The notes beneath the pieces were generated by a model that worked only from the letters and a program-made list of their open reading frames with translations, did not search any database and was not told the DNA's origin. Source: Sphagnum magellanicum (Eukaryota > Streptophyta > Sphagnopsida > Sphagnales > Sphagnaceae). Taken from it: a DNA stretch of 64,000 bases. Location: assembly GCA_021904315.1 (NCBI GenBank), contig CM038911.1, positions 21,177,390-21,241,389 of the forward strand, given 5' to 3'. Below, one piece after another: positions 23,401 through 36,190 of the stretch (position 1 is the first letter of the stretch; every line of letters begins with the position of its first letter). The translations under genes were made by a program, and so were the position numbers.

Positions 23401-26400
23401 TGAAGAGGAATGTGAGGAGCTTTTTGCTGTCTTTTCTATTGCACAAGTGACCTTGAAGTGCTTCCTCTGGTCTTCAAAATTTTCTAGTTGGCTGGTACTC
23501 ATGTTGATGCTCACAAAGTCATCTTCTTCGGCAGCCAGCTCTCGCTCAACCTCATCATTCAAGTCAAAGAATCGGCCACAGTACACAACCTCATTCAATC
23601 TTGGTGTGGCTAAACCTGCAAGTCCACCACTGCTCATTAGTGCAGGGTTGTACAACTTGGTGAGAAACATCTGCAAGTGAATCTTGCTTTCTGTATCTCT
23701 GCTCTCCCTTGGTGTTCCTGTTACTCTTCTTTGAGTCACTGCTATGCTGCAGTTATCCCACTCACTGACAAGAGTGCTGATGTTTTCATCTCTTTCGCAC
23801 AGAGGAAGTTCTGACCTTTGCACATCATGACCATCATGTTTCTTCCTCCACCTTGAAATGAACTCATGTTCTCTAGACTGGGGACTTGACAACTGACTGA
23901 ACTGGTGTGGTTGAATCACTGGGCTCAAGTAAGTCTTGTCCCTTGCAGACACAGAACCCAGTTGCCACACACAGTTTTCTTGTGTTTCCATTCTTCTGAA
24001 ATTGCCTGCCATCTGAATCTCTTTCTTACCTGAATCTCTCTCAACACTTGAACCAGTCATTGAGTCTTGTGTTTTGGGAGTGGCAACTTGAGAGAATTCA
24101 TATTCAAGTGCAATTTGCTGCACCAGGAACTCCATCACGTGTAGCCTGTGAAATGTCTGGCTTGCATCTCCTGTTTGGTTCTGGGCAACTGCCAACAAAA
24201 TGCGGGCAAATGCAGCACAGGCATTGCATTTCTGCTCATTTTCCCTGCTGTTACTTCCCCTATTTCTCCAGAGCTTGTTGTTACTTCCTTGACTAGGTTC
24301 TGCGTGTTTCCTTCTATTTTGTACATATGCGGCTGACTCATGTAGCAATGACTCATCAGGAGCAGTAGTGGTATACAGCCTCTTGAACCCATGGAAAATG
24401 GTGTCTAGAATGGGGTCAAGGTACTTGCTGGTGAGGAATGGGTTCTGCAAAGTTGTCTTCTCTTGCACACATCTCTTAGGTGCAGAAAGTCTTTGACCTG
24501 ATGAAGATGATATCTTGAGACTGAAAATCTCAGCAAGTAAGCATAAGCTCTCGTGTGTGATGTCACCTATTTTAGAATCATTCCTTCCAGTAAGGACTGA
24601 GTCTGCACACTGTGAACAGAAGCTTCTTACATCCCTCTGAAAACCATTGTCAGAACCTGACTTTTCTGTGTCAGCACATAGGTTACCATGCAGCTTACCC
24701 TGATCCCTGCTAATATGTAGTGTGGCTGAAGAGTTCTTTTGTTCACTTTCTTTGGTCTGGAGTGGTATAGCCTGAGCTTGTCTGTTAACAGCCATCATCA
24801 ATAGCCCGTCACTGGGGTTCATGATTCCTTCAAGCAAGGACAAAGAGTCAAGCACATGGGAGACACAGGAGCTTTCTTGAGCCATGTCAAGCCTCTTCTG
24901 TACCAGGAGAACCACCAACCTGAGAAACCCAAGGACATTCTTGGGTGAAGCTTCCATACCTTGGAAACTTGCAAACAGATGGTCTGAGATTCCTCCAATG
25001 CCTACTTTCTGACCTAGCACACGGTAATACAATCTGATGGGCCTCTGAAGACTCCTTTCGAAATCCTCAAGAAGATGTCCCAAGCATCTTTGGCAGATAT
25101 CTGATGTCAAATAGCTGACATACTGCAGAAGACAGTTCCAGTTTGCTGGATTCCTGAAGATTACATCCCAGAGACAATGTTCTGCATCTCCCCAACCTTG
25201 TGTGCTGTTCATCTTGCCACAAACTAGATTGCAGATACAAACACTGAGGAGCTTCAGCAAACTTTGCATTGTTAGTATTTCTGCAGGGCCCCAACTGCTT
25301 GTCACACCAAGTCCGGAAAGCAGAGAGAGGATGCACTCTGCCTGCACACCACAGCTATTGACAACCTCACGAACCTTGCCTGCCTGCTGTGGCCAAAATT
25401 GAACATACTCAGATAATACTGTCAGCAGGTAAGCCAGATCAATCCATAACCTTGACACATAGGTCTTGGAATGATGACATCTTGTGCTTCTTGGATCATT
25501 AGTGAGAGCAGAGTCTTCTTCTTCCTCACAGGATGTGCATTCCATGTTGACAGGTGGAACATGTCCAATCAATAATGCTGACATTGAGCTGAGGATGTTG
25601 TCAAGCCTCTGTTGAATCTCCTCCAACATTGTATCTGAAAACCCTCTCTTGGTGTTGCCTATGATGGGTGGCAGGCCTGGGCCACACCACCATGGCACAA
25701 CAGGAGTGTCTTTTACTTGACAACTACTACCACTTCCATGAAGAAACCCAAACATGTCATCCTCTTCAGCACGACCATCTTTGTCCAGCAGAAATAGAAC
25801 TCTGAATATCATTCTCTTGAGTCTGTTGCCAATGCAGGCAGGGAATCTGCTGAATGGCCCCCCAATCAAGTCAGGCAGAAAACAGAGAATTAAACCATGT
25901 TTTGCATTTGGTTTCTGTGTCAATCTATGCCGCAGCCGGTGGATTGTTATACTCCTGCATGCAAGCATGCAAGCAATTGCTTGCAAAAGGTGAAGCTTGG
26001 CTTCACATATGATATTGAAGACATTTGGGGTCATGACAGAAAGATGCATATTCGCAGCAGTAGTCCTTGACAATGACAGAAGACCAGTGTCCATGTTGCT
26101 ACTACACACATCCTCTTTGATTTGTGGAACTTGTCTCTGCTTTTGTTCTGCAGAGGTGACAGCCAGCAGTGATAGTGAAAGCTGAGGGACATGTGATGGC
26201 CTTTTTTGTGAAGAAAGTGTATAATGGACAGACCTCTCTTGTTGAGACCTCAGAGCTGTCATGAGAAATTCAGGACCAAGATCAGACCCTCCATGTTTGA
26301 AACATGGCAGATTGGTGATTCCTATTGATGACAATTGACCTACATTTGAGTCTCTCTTGTTTGAAATGTTGACAGTGTGATGATTGCCAACAGACTGAGA

Positions 26401-28585
26401 GCAAGTGAGAGACCTCAAAACATTCAATGGAATCTCCTGTGAAGCTTTCACAACCTCTCCTGGAAGAATAACCTCTTTCTCATCTCCATCAAGTGTCTTG
26501 TCCACAGCTTTCAAGCCAATGGGAAATGCATGGACAAGAGATGAATAAAGCTCAAGAATCAAAGTGAGGCCTCTCTCTTTGGCAAAAGCAGCTGCCACCA
26601 GTTCTGATGATGATACAAGCAATGGAAGTAGCCTGCACACCCACACCATCTCCTGGAACATATCTTGGAGCTTCTCTCTCTCTTTGGAATTCTCCTCTAA
26701 CTGCCTTGTTTCTTCCACAATTCTAACTTTTGCATGCCCTCTTGTTAGATCAGGTGTTTCCTCCAGCACGCCTGATTTTCCAGAAAACTTTGGATTCTCC
26801 ACAACCATTGCAATCAATGTCCTGTTGATGTTTTCAATAATTGAAGCTAAGCATTTGACTAAGCGGCAGCTCCCCTCACCTGGAACAATTTCGACCACTT
26901 TCAAGCATACATCTGAGAGTTCTTGAACATCAAGGAACACAGCCCTTTCATCTTCTCTTGGATGAGAGCTTCCTCTGAGAGATGACCCAGGTATCCCTTC
27001 CTGTAGGAGTAACTCAAGAAATCCATTATTGAGCCACTCCAGAACTCTTCTCCATTCAATCTGGCAGTCAGCTTTTTTGTTGCTCCTACCACCTGCTGAT
27101 CGAAGTAAGCATTCAGACTTCATTGCCTCAAACTGGTTCCAGTTTTTTTCTGCAACCTTCAAAGCTCGTTCTGTCTGGCTTCCAACCCACCTGTTGTCCT
27201 TCTCTGTTGTCAACTGTTTCTCCATGGGTGGCTGGTTCATGGCTGCTGCCATCAAGCCTGAGAGTAGGGTCTTGTTCTCAACTTCTGAGGATGGTGCAGC
27301 ACCCTGCAAACGAGCTGTGGCAGGAGTAGATCTGGCTTGTTTGCAAGGCAAAGCACTTCTTCCTGATTTTGGCCCAGTGCTTGGGTCTATTGCTGCATTT
27401 ACCATCAAATCAAGGAACACTCGGAGGCCTCTGCAACGAATCCCCCTACTACTGCTTCGCATGTGTGAAAGAGCACACTGCTCTTTTGATGAAAGCTTCC
27501 AACTTGATGATGCAAAACTTCCCTTGGATTCCCTTAATGCTGTTCCCAGATCCACTGATAAGCTGCATTTATATGCTTCTTCATCCAAAGCCTTGCTCTG
27601 ATTTGTCAATGATTTTGCGACTGTGCCTTCTGCTTCTGAACTCTTGAAGGCATACTGCAGAATATTGTCCAGCAGGCATGTCCCCAAGACGTCCCTCTGG
27701 GTTGAAGCTTTTCCCCAGGGTTTCCACTGCAGCATGCTGCAGACATGCACTGCTGGTTGCTCTGGTTCAATTGAGCTTGTTTCTTTGACTTTCTTTTTCT
27801 TACTTACTTCCTCCTCATGCTTCTGTTTCTTCCTCTTCTTCTTCTTCTTCTTCTGCTGCTGCTTCTTCTTCTGTGACAGCAGATCACTCCTCCTTGGCTG
27901 TTGCTCCCTATCTACCTTGCCAAAATTGCATTCCAGATTTCTGAAGTGGTTGTTGTTGCCCTTTGCAAACAACACTATACCTTTTGAGAACTCAAATCTA
28001 AATATTGTCCAAACACAGCCGTTGTCCTTGCTGCTTGCCTGTGCCACCACAAGATCAGACCCACTTACAAAGACCGCATATTGATGGTGAGCTAACCAGA
28101 GAGGAAGGTCCAGGTGTCTGAAATCAACATCCAAAAACTGCGGAAGGTCAATTACCTGCAATCAAGAACATGGATTGAAGCCCCTTTCAATCAGTCATTC
28201 CTCTGCACAGCATTTGTCAGTGTTGAAGGAGGCATATATGGATCTTCTTCTTCAAACTGAAGATCTTCATGATCATGGAAGAGATTCTGACCTACAGCAG
28301 TAAAAGGTTGCAGTTTTGTACCAGAGATTGTGTGTGTGTGTGTGCATGTGCAAGCAAAGCAATTGACTGACCTGTGACAGAAGGCAATAGAACGCCCACA
28401 AGACACCACCTGGGAAGAGCATGATAATGAGATGCTTAAATGCATCAACACTTATGAGGAGTGACCATTGCAGTGGAGCTTTCCAATTTGGTTTGCCAAT
28501 TTCTTCTTGGCTTGAACTCTGTCTCTTGTCTCTCTGTTTTTGCCTGAACCCACTCCATTCCAAATGCTCAGTATCATTGTCATCC

Positions 28586-28616
<31 letters not shown>

Positions 28617-29163
28617 GTATCTGTTTCTTCTTCAAAGTTTTATTGCTTTTGGTCTTTGGTTTGATCCTGGACAGATTGACAACAACTTCAGGCAAAACAG
28701 GTTGGAAGAATAGTGCATCCTGAGATCTCAGCCTGTATGCAAGTTTGAGCATCCCCTTGTAATGAGCAGCAGCAGCAGCAGCACTATTCTTAGAAGAGGC
28801 TTTCAGAGATCCTTGAGCTTCTGGCCTGCATAATTCCACCCACAGTGCACATCTTCCAGATGCAGAAAGCCTTAACCATTTGGAAATAGCTTCTCTGGAT
28901 CCCACCAACACACTCACACGCCTTGATCGCTTGCTTTGAAAGAATGCTTCTTCGTCATCTGTTGCCGCTGCCTTGTTTCTCTGAAAGAAGAATGCTTCTT
29001 GGTCATCTGCTGCCTTGCTCTGTTGTGTCGTAAAGGGCAATCTGCTCAATGAAACTTTCTTCTTGGGACGTATGAAACCTTCGGCAAGACCTTCGATCTC
29101 GTCTTCATCTTGTACGAACGCCACTCCTGCTTCCAACAACTGTGAGCCTTTCGAGATGGACAT
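20461..29163 (-). CDS. Giant protein with helical-repeat-like body and C-terminal protein-kinase domain
   Basis: Nine exons on the minus strand: 29,163-28,372, 28,286-28,209, 28,155-about 22,986, 22,732-22,569, 22,414-22,349, 22,221-21,901, 21,752-21,573, 21,455-21,186 and 20,970-20,461, giving about 2,500 residues. The first exon encodes a basic segment, an Ala run and a poly-Asp run. The 5.2-kb third exon encodes Lys-rich low complexity and then long Leu-rich stretches suggestive of ARM/HEAT-type helices. The last six exons form a kinase domain: glycine loop IAQGAFAQV, beta-3 Lys in ELVVLK, alpha-C Glu in EVQILEQF, catalytic loop HYDLKCDNILLE (Tyr replaces the HRD Arg), DFG in ITDFGQSK, SPE in place of APE, then DVWSLGCLLFELLTG. 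Key catalytic residues are present, so activity is possible. I cannot name the family. The exon 3/4 junction is weak (donor GTACCT); the other junctions keep phase. Confidence 0.8.
28582..28616. repeat. (TCA)n run encoding poly-Asp
   Basis: About ten TCA triplets on the plus strand read as an Asp run on the minus strand in exon one of the kinase gene, followed in the protein by more acidic residues. The tract is likely length-variable. Confidence 0.85.
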
Positions 29164-31586
29164 GCTTTTGTTTCAATTGAGCGTTTGTTGTTGTATCTTC
29201 CAAACTTTTTGCGGAAGAGATATTGTCGTCTGTCTGTCTGTCAGTTAGTGAGCACAAACAAACGCTCATCAAATCTCCTCACTTTCTTACATCAAACTCT
29301 TGATCGTCGACGTTAATCATCTTCACACCATCGTGCAACAAACCCAAAGGGGGGACTGCATTTCTCTCACAAGTGCATGTGAAAAATCGAGGCAGAAGAC
29401 ACGGACGGCTGCCAAAACGAGGCTGCAAAGTAACAGATAACTAACCGGCTGAAAGCGGAAGGATACCCCCGCTACCACGCGCTACTTTGCCTTACGCTTT
29501 TGTGTGCTGATGACCGAACAAAACGCGGTGATCACTGCCTGATCAAAATGGAGAATGCGAGAGGACCAATACCGCAGTCGGAAGCAGGAGACGGAGAAGG
29601 AAGCAGATTGGGGACGAAGATGACGAGGAAGAAAGGCGAACGCAGTTAGCTGTTCTCAAGGTTCTGTCTGTCTCTTCTCACATTGCCTTCTGCTCTAGTT
29701 TCTTTTGCGTAACTTTACTTTGTAGGGTGCTGGTGTCTGTTCTTTGTTCTTTGTTCCTTTTGCTCCCTCCCTCACTCCGGACTGGATCTGGTACCTCAGA
29801 ATTAGGTCGCGACAAAGCGGGGGCTGCAATATGCCGCAGCCTCGGGCCTGCATTATCGTAGCAGTTTTCTTCTCACCGTTGTCATCATCAGCCAACCAAG
29901 GCGTAAGGAAGGTCTGTCTCCCTCCCTGGCGAGCTGCTGCTCCTCCCAATTACTTTTGTTGACTCATGAAAACATCCGTCAACAATAGCTCAATTTCTGT
30001 ATGAACTCTCTTGTCCTTCAATCGGGAAGGGCGACACTAATAATGCTTGCCGCTGGTTTTTTTGTTTGTACTGGGAATCGTTGTGACGCATGTACAGGAC
30101 TCTCTCTCTCTCTTTTCGATTGATGCCAACATTAGAAGCTACATTTCTCAGTGATACTCCACATGTGTGTGAATGCTTGTTGTATTATCATAGCTCTGTG
30201 TTCGTTCTCATTCCATTTTCTTGTCTCTGGTAAGAGATGCACCATGCAACCTGTTTGGTGTCAACAAGGCAGTTGAGTTTGTGGAATCTGTGGGAAGAAG
30301 TGGTCTTGGAAGGTTTTCTAGGCTAGTAAAGAAGGTCTATAATGGGTTCTGATCTTGTATATTCTAACAACAAGCTTGAAGCTGGAGAAAGGACACAACA
30401 ACAACAATTGCAACATTGGGCTTTACGTCATGCTGTATTATTGTCAAGGTTTGTTGCCTAATTTCACACTTTGCAAAGCTTTTGTTGCTTGTTTTTCAGA
30501 AGTCCTGAAGGATTTGACCCTATTATTGGAAGTTTTAGTTGGTGGGAGTCAAATTTTGGTAGTTTTGACTCTTGATCCTTCAAATGGTTATATCTTATGT
30601 TTTAGATTTTCAAATTGAGAATGTGATCTCACTTTAGATATCTACTTTTCAAGACTTCTCCAATAATTTAAAGAGGGCTTGATTTGGACAAGGTTTGGTT
30701 TCATCTGCAGCTCATGCTCAAAAATCAGAAGAGCATTCCGACAAAACATGGTCAACTATAATTTTGTTTCATGAATGCATGCATATGATGCCTCCGCAAT
30801 TTTTTTTTTCTGGACCTTTACATTCAAGAAGAAATCCTTTTTGGAACATTCATTTGGATTTGACTTACAAGAGGAGAATGGTGTTCATGGTTTTTCTGAC
30901 CAACAAGTGACTGACTAGCTTCAAAGAAACATGTACTTTCAACATGATCTCCAGGATCTGGTGGGGGACATATAGATGTCAGATGTTGCTCTTCTTGTGT
31001 GTGGTTTCTTCTATATCATGGGAGCTTGATTTGTTCTGCTTGTAGAAATATCTTATGCATGTCTAGTTGTTGTTTGTTGCACAAAACTTGATCTGATCAT
31101 GTGTGTGGCAACCTCTACAAGAAGTAAAAAACCTCTTACCCCTTGAAACCTCTACTGTATTGCTGGTCACAAGGCTTACCGCTACAAATAGAGCCTGTTA
31201 GGAGAAGGACAAACTTCTCCCAATAGTCATGCACATTGTTTGTTCCTGCATGAAGAAGAGTTCGAGGCTTTGTTCCCACCAGATCAATCATGGTGAAGCT
31301 TCTGATGGGATTTGTAACTTGAAAGGAGAGGGGCACATTGCACTGCTTGACAAGCGAGGTTTGTCAGAAATCTCGATGTTGAGCTTGTTTGCTATGGAAA
31401 AACCAATTAAAAAAAAAATCCTCTTTTTTGTTTGTGCCAAGGAAAGAATTGGTAGTGTTTCACTACTACTGCATGCTAGGTTCATAGTTGCTGGATTGAG
31501 CTCACAGATGCTTGATCCATTAGCTCGCAATCACAGCAGCAGAAATTGGACTCTTCCAACTTGTGGAGAAGAATGACAGCTGAACT

Positions 31587-31711
31587 GTTTTCCCCCCTGA
31601 AATGCATGCGTCCTTTCTACCATGGGTATTGCAAAGACCCTGTGTTGGAAAGGAAACATGCTAGCTAGCTCTCAGATGCATCAGATCTGAACAGACGAAA
31701 GAAAAACTTGG
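31587..31711 (+). repeat. 125-bp direct repeat, copy 1 (upstream of galactosyltransferase)
   Basis: This copy begins GTTTTCCCCCCTGAAATGCATG and includes GTGTTGGAAAGGAAACATGC, GCTAGCTAGC and CAGATCTGAACAGA. Copy 2 lies at 32,658-32,782 in intron 1 of the gene, with roughly 88 percent identity by eye. Confidence 0.9.
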
Positions 31712-31937
31712 ACCCCCATTCAGAGATTTTCTTGTTGAGCGTGTGTTGGTTGAAACTAGAACAAGATTTTAAGGATCTTGAGAAACAACAAGGCCCTAGA
31801 CTTTCGTCTGGAACTGGATCGTCATAAAAGAGGTTGCTGGATAGAAGTCTGAGGAGACGCAAGAATAATCCAGATCGATTTGACATGAATGCGGAGCAAC
31901 ATGGATCAAACAGCGGCAGTAGAAGGGTGCAGAAGAA

Positions 31938-31979
31938 GAAGAAAAGGAGGAGGAGGAGGAGGGGGGGGAGGAGGAGAGA
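31938..31979 (+). repeat. Purine-rich GAA/GGA tract in the probable 5' leader
   Basis: An unbroken run of GAA and GGA-type triplets lies about 200 bases before the start codon of the galactosyltransferase. It is simple-sequence DNA of the kind common in plant leaders. Confidence 0.6.
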
Positions 31980-32183
31980 AGTTCCTTACTGTTTTGCCCG
32001 TTTTGTGATGAGTTTGTTGATAAAACTGTTTCAGAGATGGTGGCGGACGACTTGCGACAGCTGCTGGCGTTGCGTGCACAGCCATTTTGAGCGCCGGCGT
32101 CAGGGGACGACAGGAAGCGCGGAGGAGCAGACGTGTTGCGTCGGGCATATGGAAGATGAGATAAAGTTGCTCGTCGGCAGGAG

Positions 32184-35100
32184 ATGAGGGGGAGCGCTAG
32201 CAGCCGTTTGCAGCAATCTGCCATGGTTAAAGGCAGCAGCCTGCTTCGCCTTTTGATGGTCATCTTCTCCGTATTCGCCTGCCTCTACACTGCCAGCCGG
32301 TACGTTTTATCCTGTTTCCTTCTGCATACTTCGGAAATCCTTCGCTCTGTAGATTCGTTGTCTAGCATCCGTTTGGCTGTTCTGTTTCTCTCGGTTGCTT
32401 CTCTCTTTTGGGTTCCGGTTTCTTTTCTCGTCGAGAAAGTTGTGTGCTAGAAAACTGCAGCGAGAGATGTGTCCGATCATGTATTTGCATTTCAGCTTTC
32501 ATGTTGCCGAATGCATAGCCTGGAAATCTATAAGGATCTGAGCTGTTACGGTTCGTCGTGAGAAGGATTATAGAGGCTGCATTGTGGTTTCTCTCCTAAT
32601 GGCTGGGCCTGTTAAAACCTGTTTGTTTTTTTGTTAGTTTTATCTACGCACAAAAGTGTTTTCCCCCTGAAATGCATGTTTCCTTTCCACCACGGGAATT
32701 GCAACAGAGCCTGTGTTGGAAAGGAAACATGCTAGCTAGCCCTCAGATGCACCAGATCTGAACAGATGGAAGAAAAATTTGGTATTGACACGTAGCAAGA
32801 GAGTTTAATCTGAGCCTGCATGGAAGAATCTGCAAGTCAGGTTATGGCAGGATGTGGAGATGTGGTCTCTTCTTGTTGAAATGTCAGAACAGCATGTGGA
32901 GCAGGTGCTTTCCATTCCTCACCAATAAGTCTCCTCACCTTTTCTCGTTTTTTGTCTCATGGCATCTTGGTTACTTTTGTTTACAGCTGGGGACAGCATC
33001 TGTGGCCACAAGTCTACAAGAGAATGGAGAGTCCACATTATCTCTATTCTCCTTGTGAAAAGCTACACAACTATGCTTTGTTTTGAGAATGGAGGATTTC
33101 CAGTTTGGAATGGCATTGATGTTATGTTATGGATTTGGAAACAGGAAGACGGTGGTCGATTGTCAGTTGATGAGCAGTTGAAGCTGCTCGACTGCAAGTA
33201 AGTGTAAGACTCTACTTGGTGTTTACTGCTGCAGAAGGATATTTTGAGTGTAGGGTCTATTGCACATTCAGGTGATGATCAGATTTCTGTTTGATGGTCA
33301 CTCCTGTAGGGATCAAGAAAAGAAACTAGCAGAGTTGGAGATGGAGTTGTCAGCTACAAAAAGCCAAGGATTTGGGCCCATGATTGAGCTTTCTGGAAAT
33401 GCAAGCACTGGTTTTGGTGGCAAACTGCTAGCTGTTGTGGGTATAATGACTAGCTTTGGCACGAGATCCAGGCGGGAATCTATACGCAAAACTTGGCCAG
33501 AGGGTGAGACTTTCTTCTTTTTCTTTGTCTACTTGTCCGATTCCTTCCTATTTCTCTTTCCCCATTCAGTTTGTTTCTAGCCCCATTTCATTCTTGAAAT
33601 AATCAAAACATTTTGGCATGCATCACAGGATCAGCATCGAAAAAGTTAGAGGATGGCAAAGGGGTTGTCATTCGGTTTGTGATTGGACGAAGGTTCTCCC
33701 CTTCTCACATAATCAGAAGAAAGAGTCTTAGACATGGCTTGCACATGGTTTCTTTCCTTTGGGTCCATAGAGGCACCTTCAAAGAACCATAATGGTCCAT
33801 GAGTAAAATATTCATTCTTCAGAATGTCAAATTCTAGCTTGACTATCTAAGACAAAGAGTCTGTCTACAAAAATTTTAACCTATACATGTTTGTGGGATC
33901 TGAGTGAATCTTAGCAGCTTGTGGAAGAGGGTTGAGAGTTGATCATGTTTCTTTGATTCCTATATTGAGAAAGGTTGGGTGTTTGCATTGCACAGTGCAA
34001 ATAGAGGAGACATGTCTGACTGCCGAGTAGATTTGGAAAGCACTGAGATGAATGACTTTCTGATTCTGGTAAAAGAGATATCTCTCCCAGATTACCTTCT
34101 CATACAGTTTTCATGGGAAAGGCAGTTCTGGAAACCTTGTATACCAAAACTGGATGTTTCAAAAAATATCATTTATATGCAGTGTGTCAGGTTGAAATCT
34201 GCCTTATATCATATAGCCATGAACTGTGCTTCTCATGAGTTCTCTATATTCACAGAACAATCATGTGGAGGGTGATGATTCACTGCCAATGAAAACCAAG
34301 CTCTTCTTCAGCAGGGCAGCAGAATCATGGGATGCACACTTCTATGTAAAGGTTGATGATGATGTATTTGTGGACATTGGTAAGTCTTATGCTGGGTGGC
34401 TATGGCTTATACAAAAGGACTCCCAATACAGTTGTGCCTCAATCACCAGTGCATTACAGTGATTTTAGTTATTCCTTTTACATGATCATTGCAGCTGATG
34501 ACCTCCCAGCTCCAAGACCTGATTAGAGAAATTTTTTTCATGGAATTGAGACTTTTGGTTTTATGCCTGTGGGGGTGTGGAGCAGACAAACTGGGGACAA
34601 TGTTAGCCAGCCACTTAAAAAAACCTCGTGTTTATGTAGGCTGCATGAAGAGTGGGGAGGTTGTCAGTGATGTGTAAGTCACTTGCCCCCAGCCAACAAT
34701 TGGTTTCCTCTGTGTGCATAATTTTTCTGATTTCTTCTTACCCAGGGATCTTTGCTAACAGGTTTTGTTGTTGCAATTTAGTGCTTACTAGTTATTCCAA
34801 GCTTTCTGGTATGACTCATATTGTCTTCCTTTTGCTGTTTTCTGATTGGTGTTCACTGTATGCAAGACTTAGCGGATCAGGTGTGATCATGTTGTGGCAG
34901 GAATGCTCAGTGGTACGAGCCTGAATGGTGGAGATTCGGGGAGGAGAAGTCACAGTAAGATACCTGTTCACCAGCTGATGGTGTTGTCATCCCTTGTGTT
35001 GATTGACTGCATCTTCCCTGAGGACTCCTTAGATCCTGAATTCACTGTCCCTTGTTTGAGGTTAAGTTATGTGCTGTGTGTCATTAGGGTTCTGGATATA

Positions 35101-36190
35101 GTATGTGAAGTTATGCACTAAGGAGAAGCTGCAGTGTCTTTCGGCCTCAGGATAGGATCCTGCTGACTTAGGTTGCAAGGCAGTTGAGCTGGGAGGGTCC
35201 ATGGTATTTGTGGAATCTGAATTTGTGTGATGCTTTCAGATACTACCGGCATGCATCAGGTCAGCTCTATGGATTGTCCAGGGCATTGGCTCTATACATT
35301 TCAATCAACAGGTAGAGCTCAACCAGTGAAGCATTGTACATTAGTCAGTTAATCATGTGTTAATCACAAGTCTAGTGTATTTTCCAATTCTCAACATAAA
35401 ATGCAAAACAACTAAATTCTCATTGTTGATAGGGATCCTGCCTGTCTTCCTGCATGGATGGTGGTTGGGTGCAGTGCATCTTTACGTGAATACAGGAACG
35501 AGGATGTGTCAGTGGGAGGATGGATGCTTGGTCTGGAGATGGAGCTTGTGGATGATCGTTCCCTTTGCTGTTCCTTGCCTGTCACTGGTTGTTTGACTCT
35601 CCCTTTTTTCTTAAGCATAACCTTTAATAGTAGTTATTGTCATGGATATTGACTGCACCTGATATAGATTTGTGGAACCCTAACTAGCCCCATCTTATTT
35701 GCAAACTGGGCCCATTAAGGAACTTCAACCATTCATGTGCAGTTGTAGATCTTCTAACACCTAGAACTCCAACAGAGGAAGGTTACATACTCTTAGTCAG
35801 TTGCCAATTAAGATGCTAGTGAGAGCTGGTGTGAGTTAGAACCTCTTCCCTATGCTAAAGGTATTTTCTCCTCTCAAAGGTGTGCTCTATGTGGTAGGGT
35901 CTCTGGACTTCTTCATTGGTCACCCATCCTAGTACTATTTTCCAGCTTGGGGTGATCAACTTCAGATCTGGTGTATCAACCCCAGTTTAGCCATGACAGA
36001 TGAAACGGGAATATGGGTTGTCTGTAATCATTCATAGGAAAGTGACTGATATTTTTGTGTTGTAGCAGCCTTTTGTAGGTTGTATGGGACTCTGCTGTTG
36101 TAACCCTCCATTCTTATATTCAATTGCTGACTTGCATTCTGAATGGTTTTGTTCTGGACAGGTGGGATCTGTACAACCCTGACATGGTAA
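32184..36190 (+). CDS. Hydroxyproline O-galactosyltransferase-like (GT31, HPGT type)
   Basis: Type II Golgi enzyme expected to add the first galactose to hydroxyproline of arabinogalactan proteins. Exons: 32,184-32,299, a small one from 32,987 (3' end unsettled), 33,145-33,197, 33,310-33,503, 33,629-33,692, 33,996-34,068, 34,256-34,379, 34,583-34,673, 34,901-34,954, 35,240-35,311, 35,475-35,587 and 36,162-36,190. The product is about 335 residues, near the family's usual ~345. Seen: an N-terminal membrane anchor ([20 protein letters not shown]), [42 protein letters not shown], the metal-binding motif in [48 protein letters not shown] and a C-terminus with CCS and GGIC. Start 32,184 is chosen because the residues before the anchor match the family. 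Activity is inferred from homology. Confidence 0.9.
32658..32782 (+). repeat. 125-bp direct repeat, copy 2 (intron 1 of galactosyltransferase)
   Basis: Same orientation as copy 1 at 31,587-31,711, offset by 1,071 bases, so the two copies bracket the leader and exon 1. Differences are scattered substitutions with one or two single-base indels. Confidence 0.9.

Larger units (their letters stand above)
29164..32183. other. Region between the divergent kinase and galactosyltransferase genes
   Basis: The two flanking genes point away from each other, so both promoters should lie here. Short plus-strand frames around 29,548-29,650 are acidic and basic (an open segment ends with ERRTQLAVLK before a GT), and another open segment lies at 31,229-31,576. 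Neither matches a family I know. Non-coding exons or a small unannotated transcript are possible. Confidence 0.35.

Noticed and set aside
23093-28084. Plus-strand open frames up to 190 codons within the kinase-gene exon
   Set aside because: Antisense to a 5.2-kb continuous coding exon; composition mirrors it.
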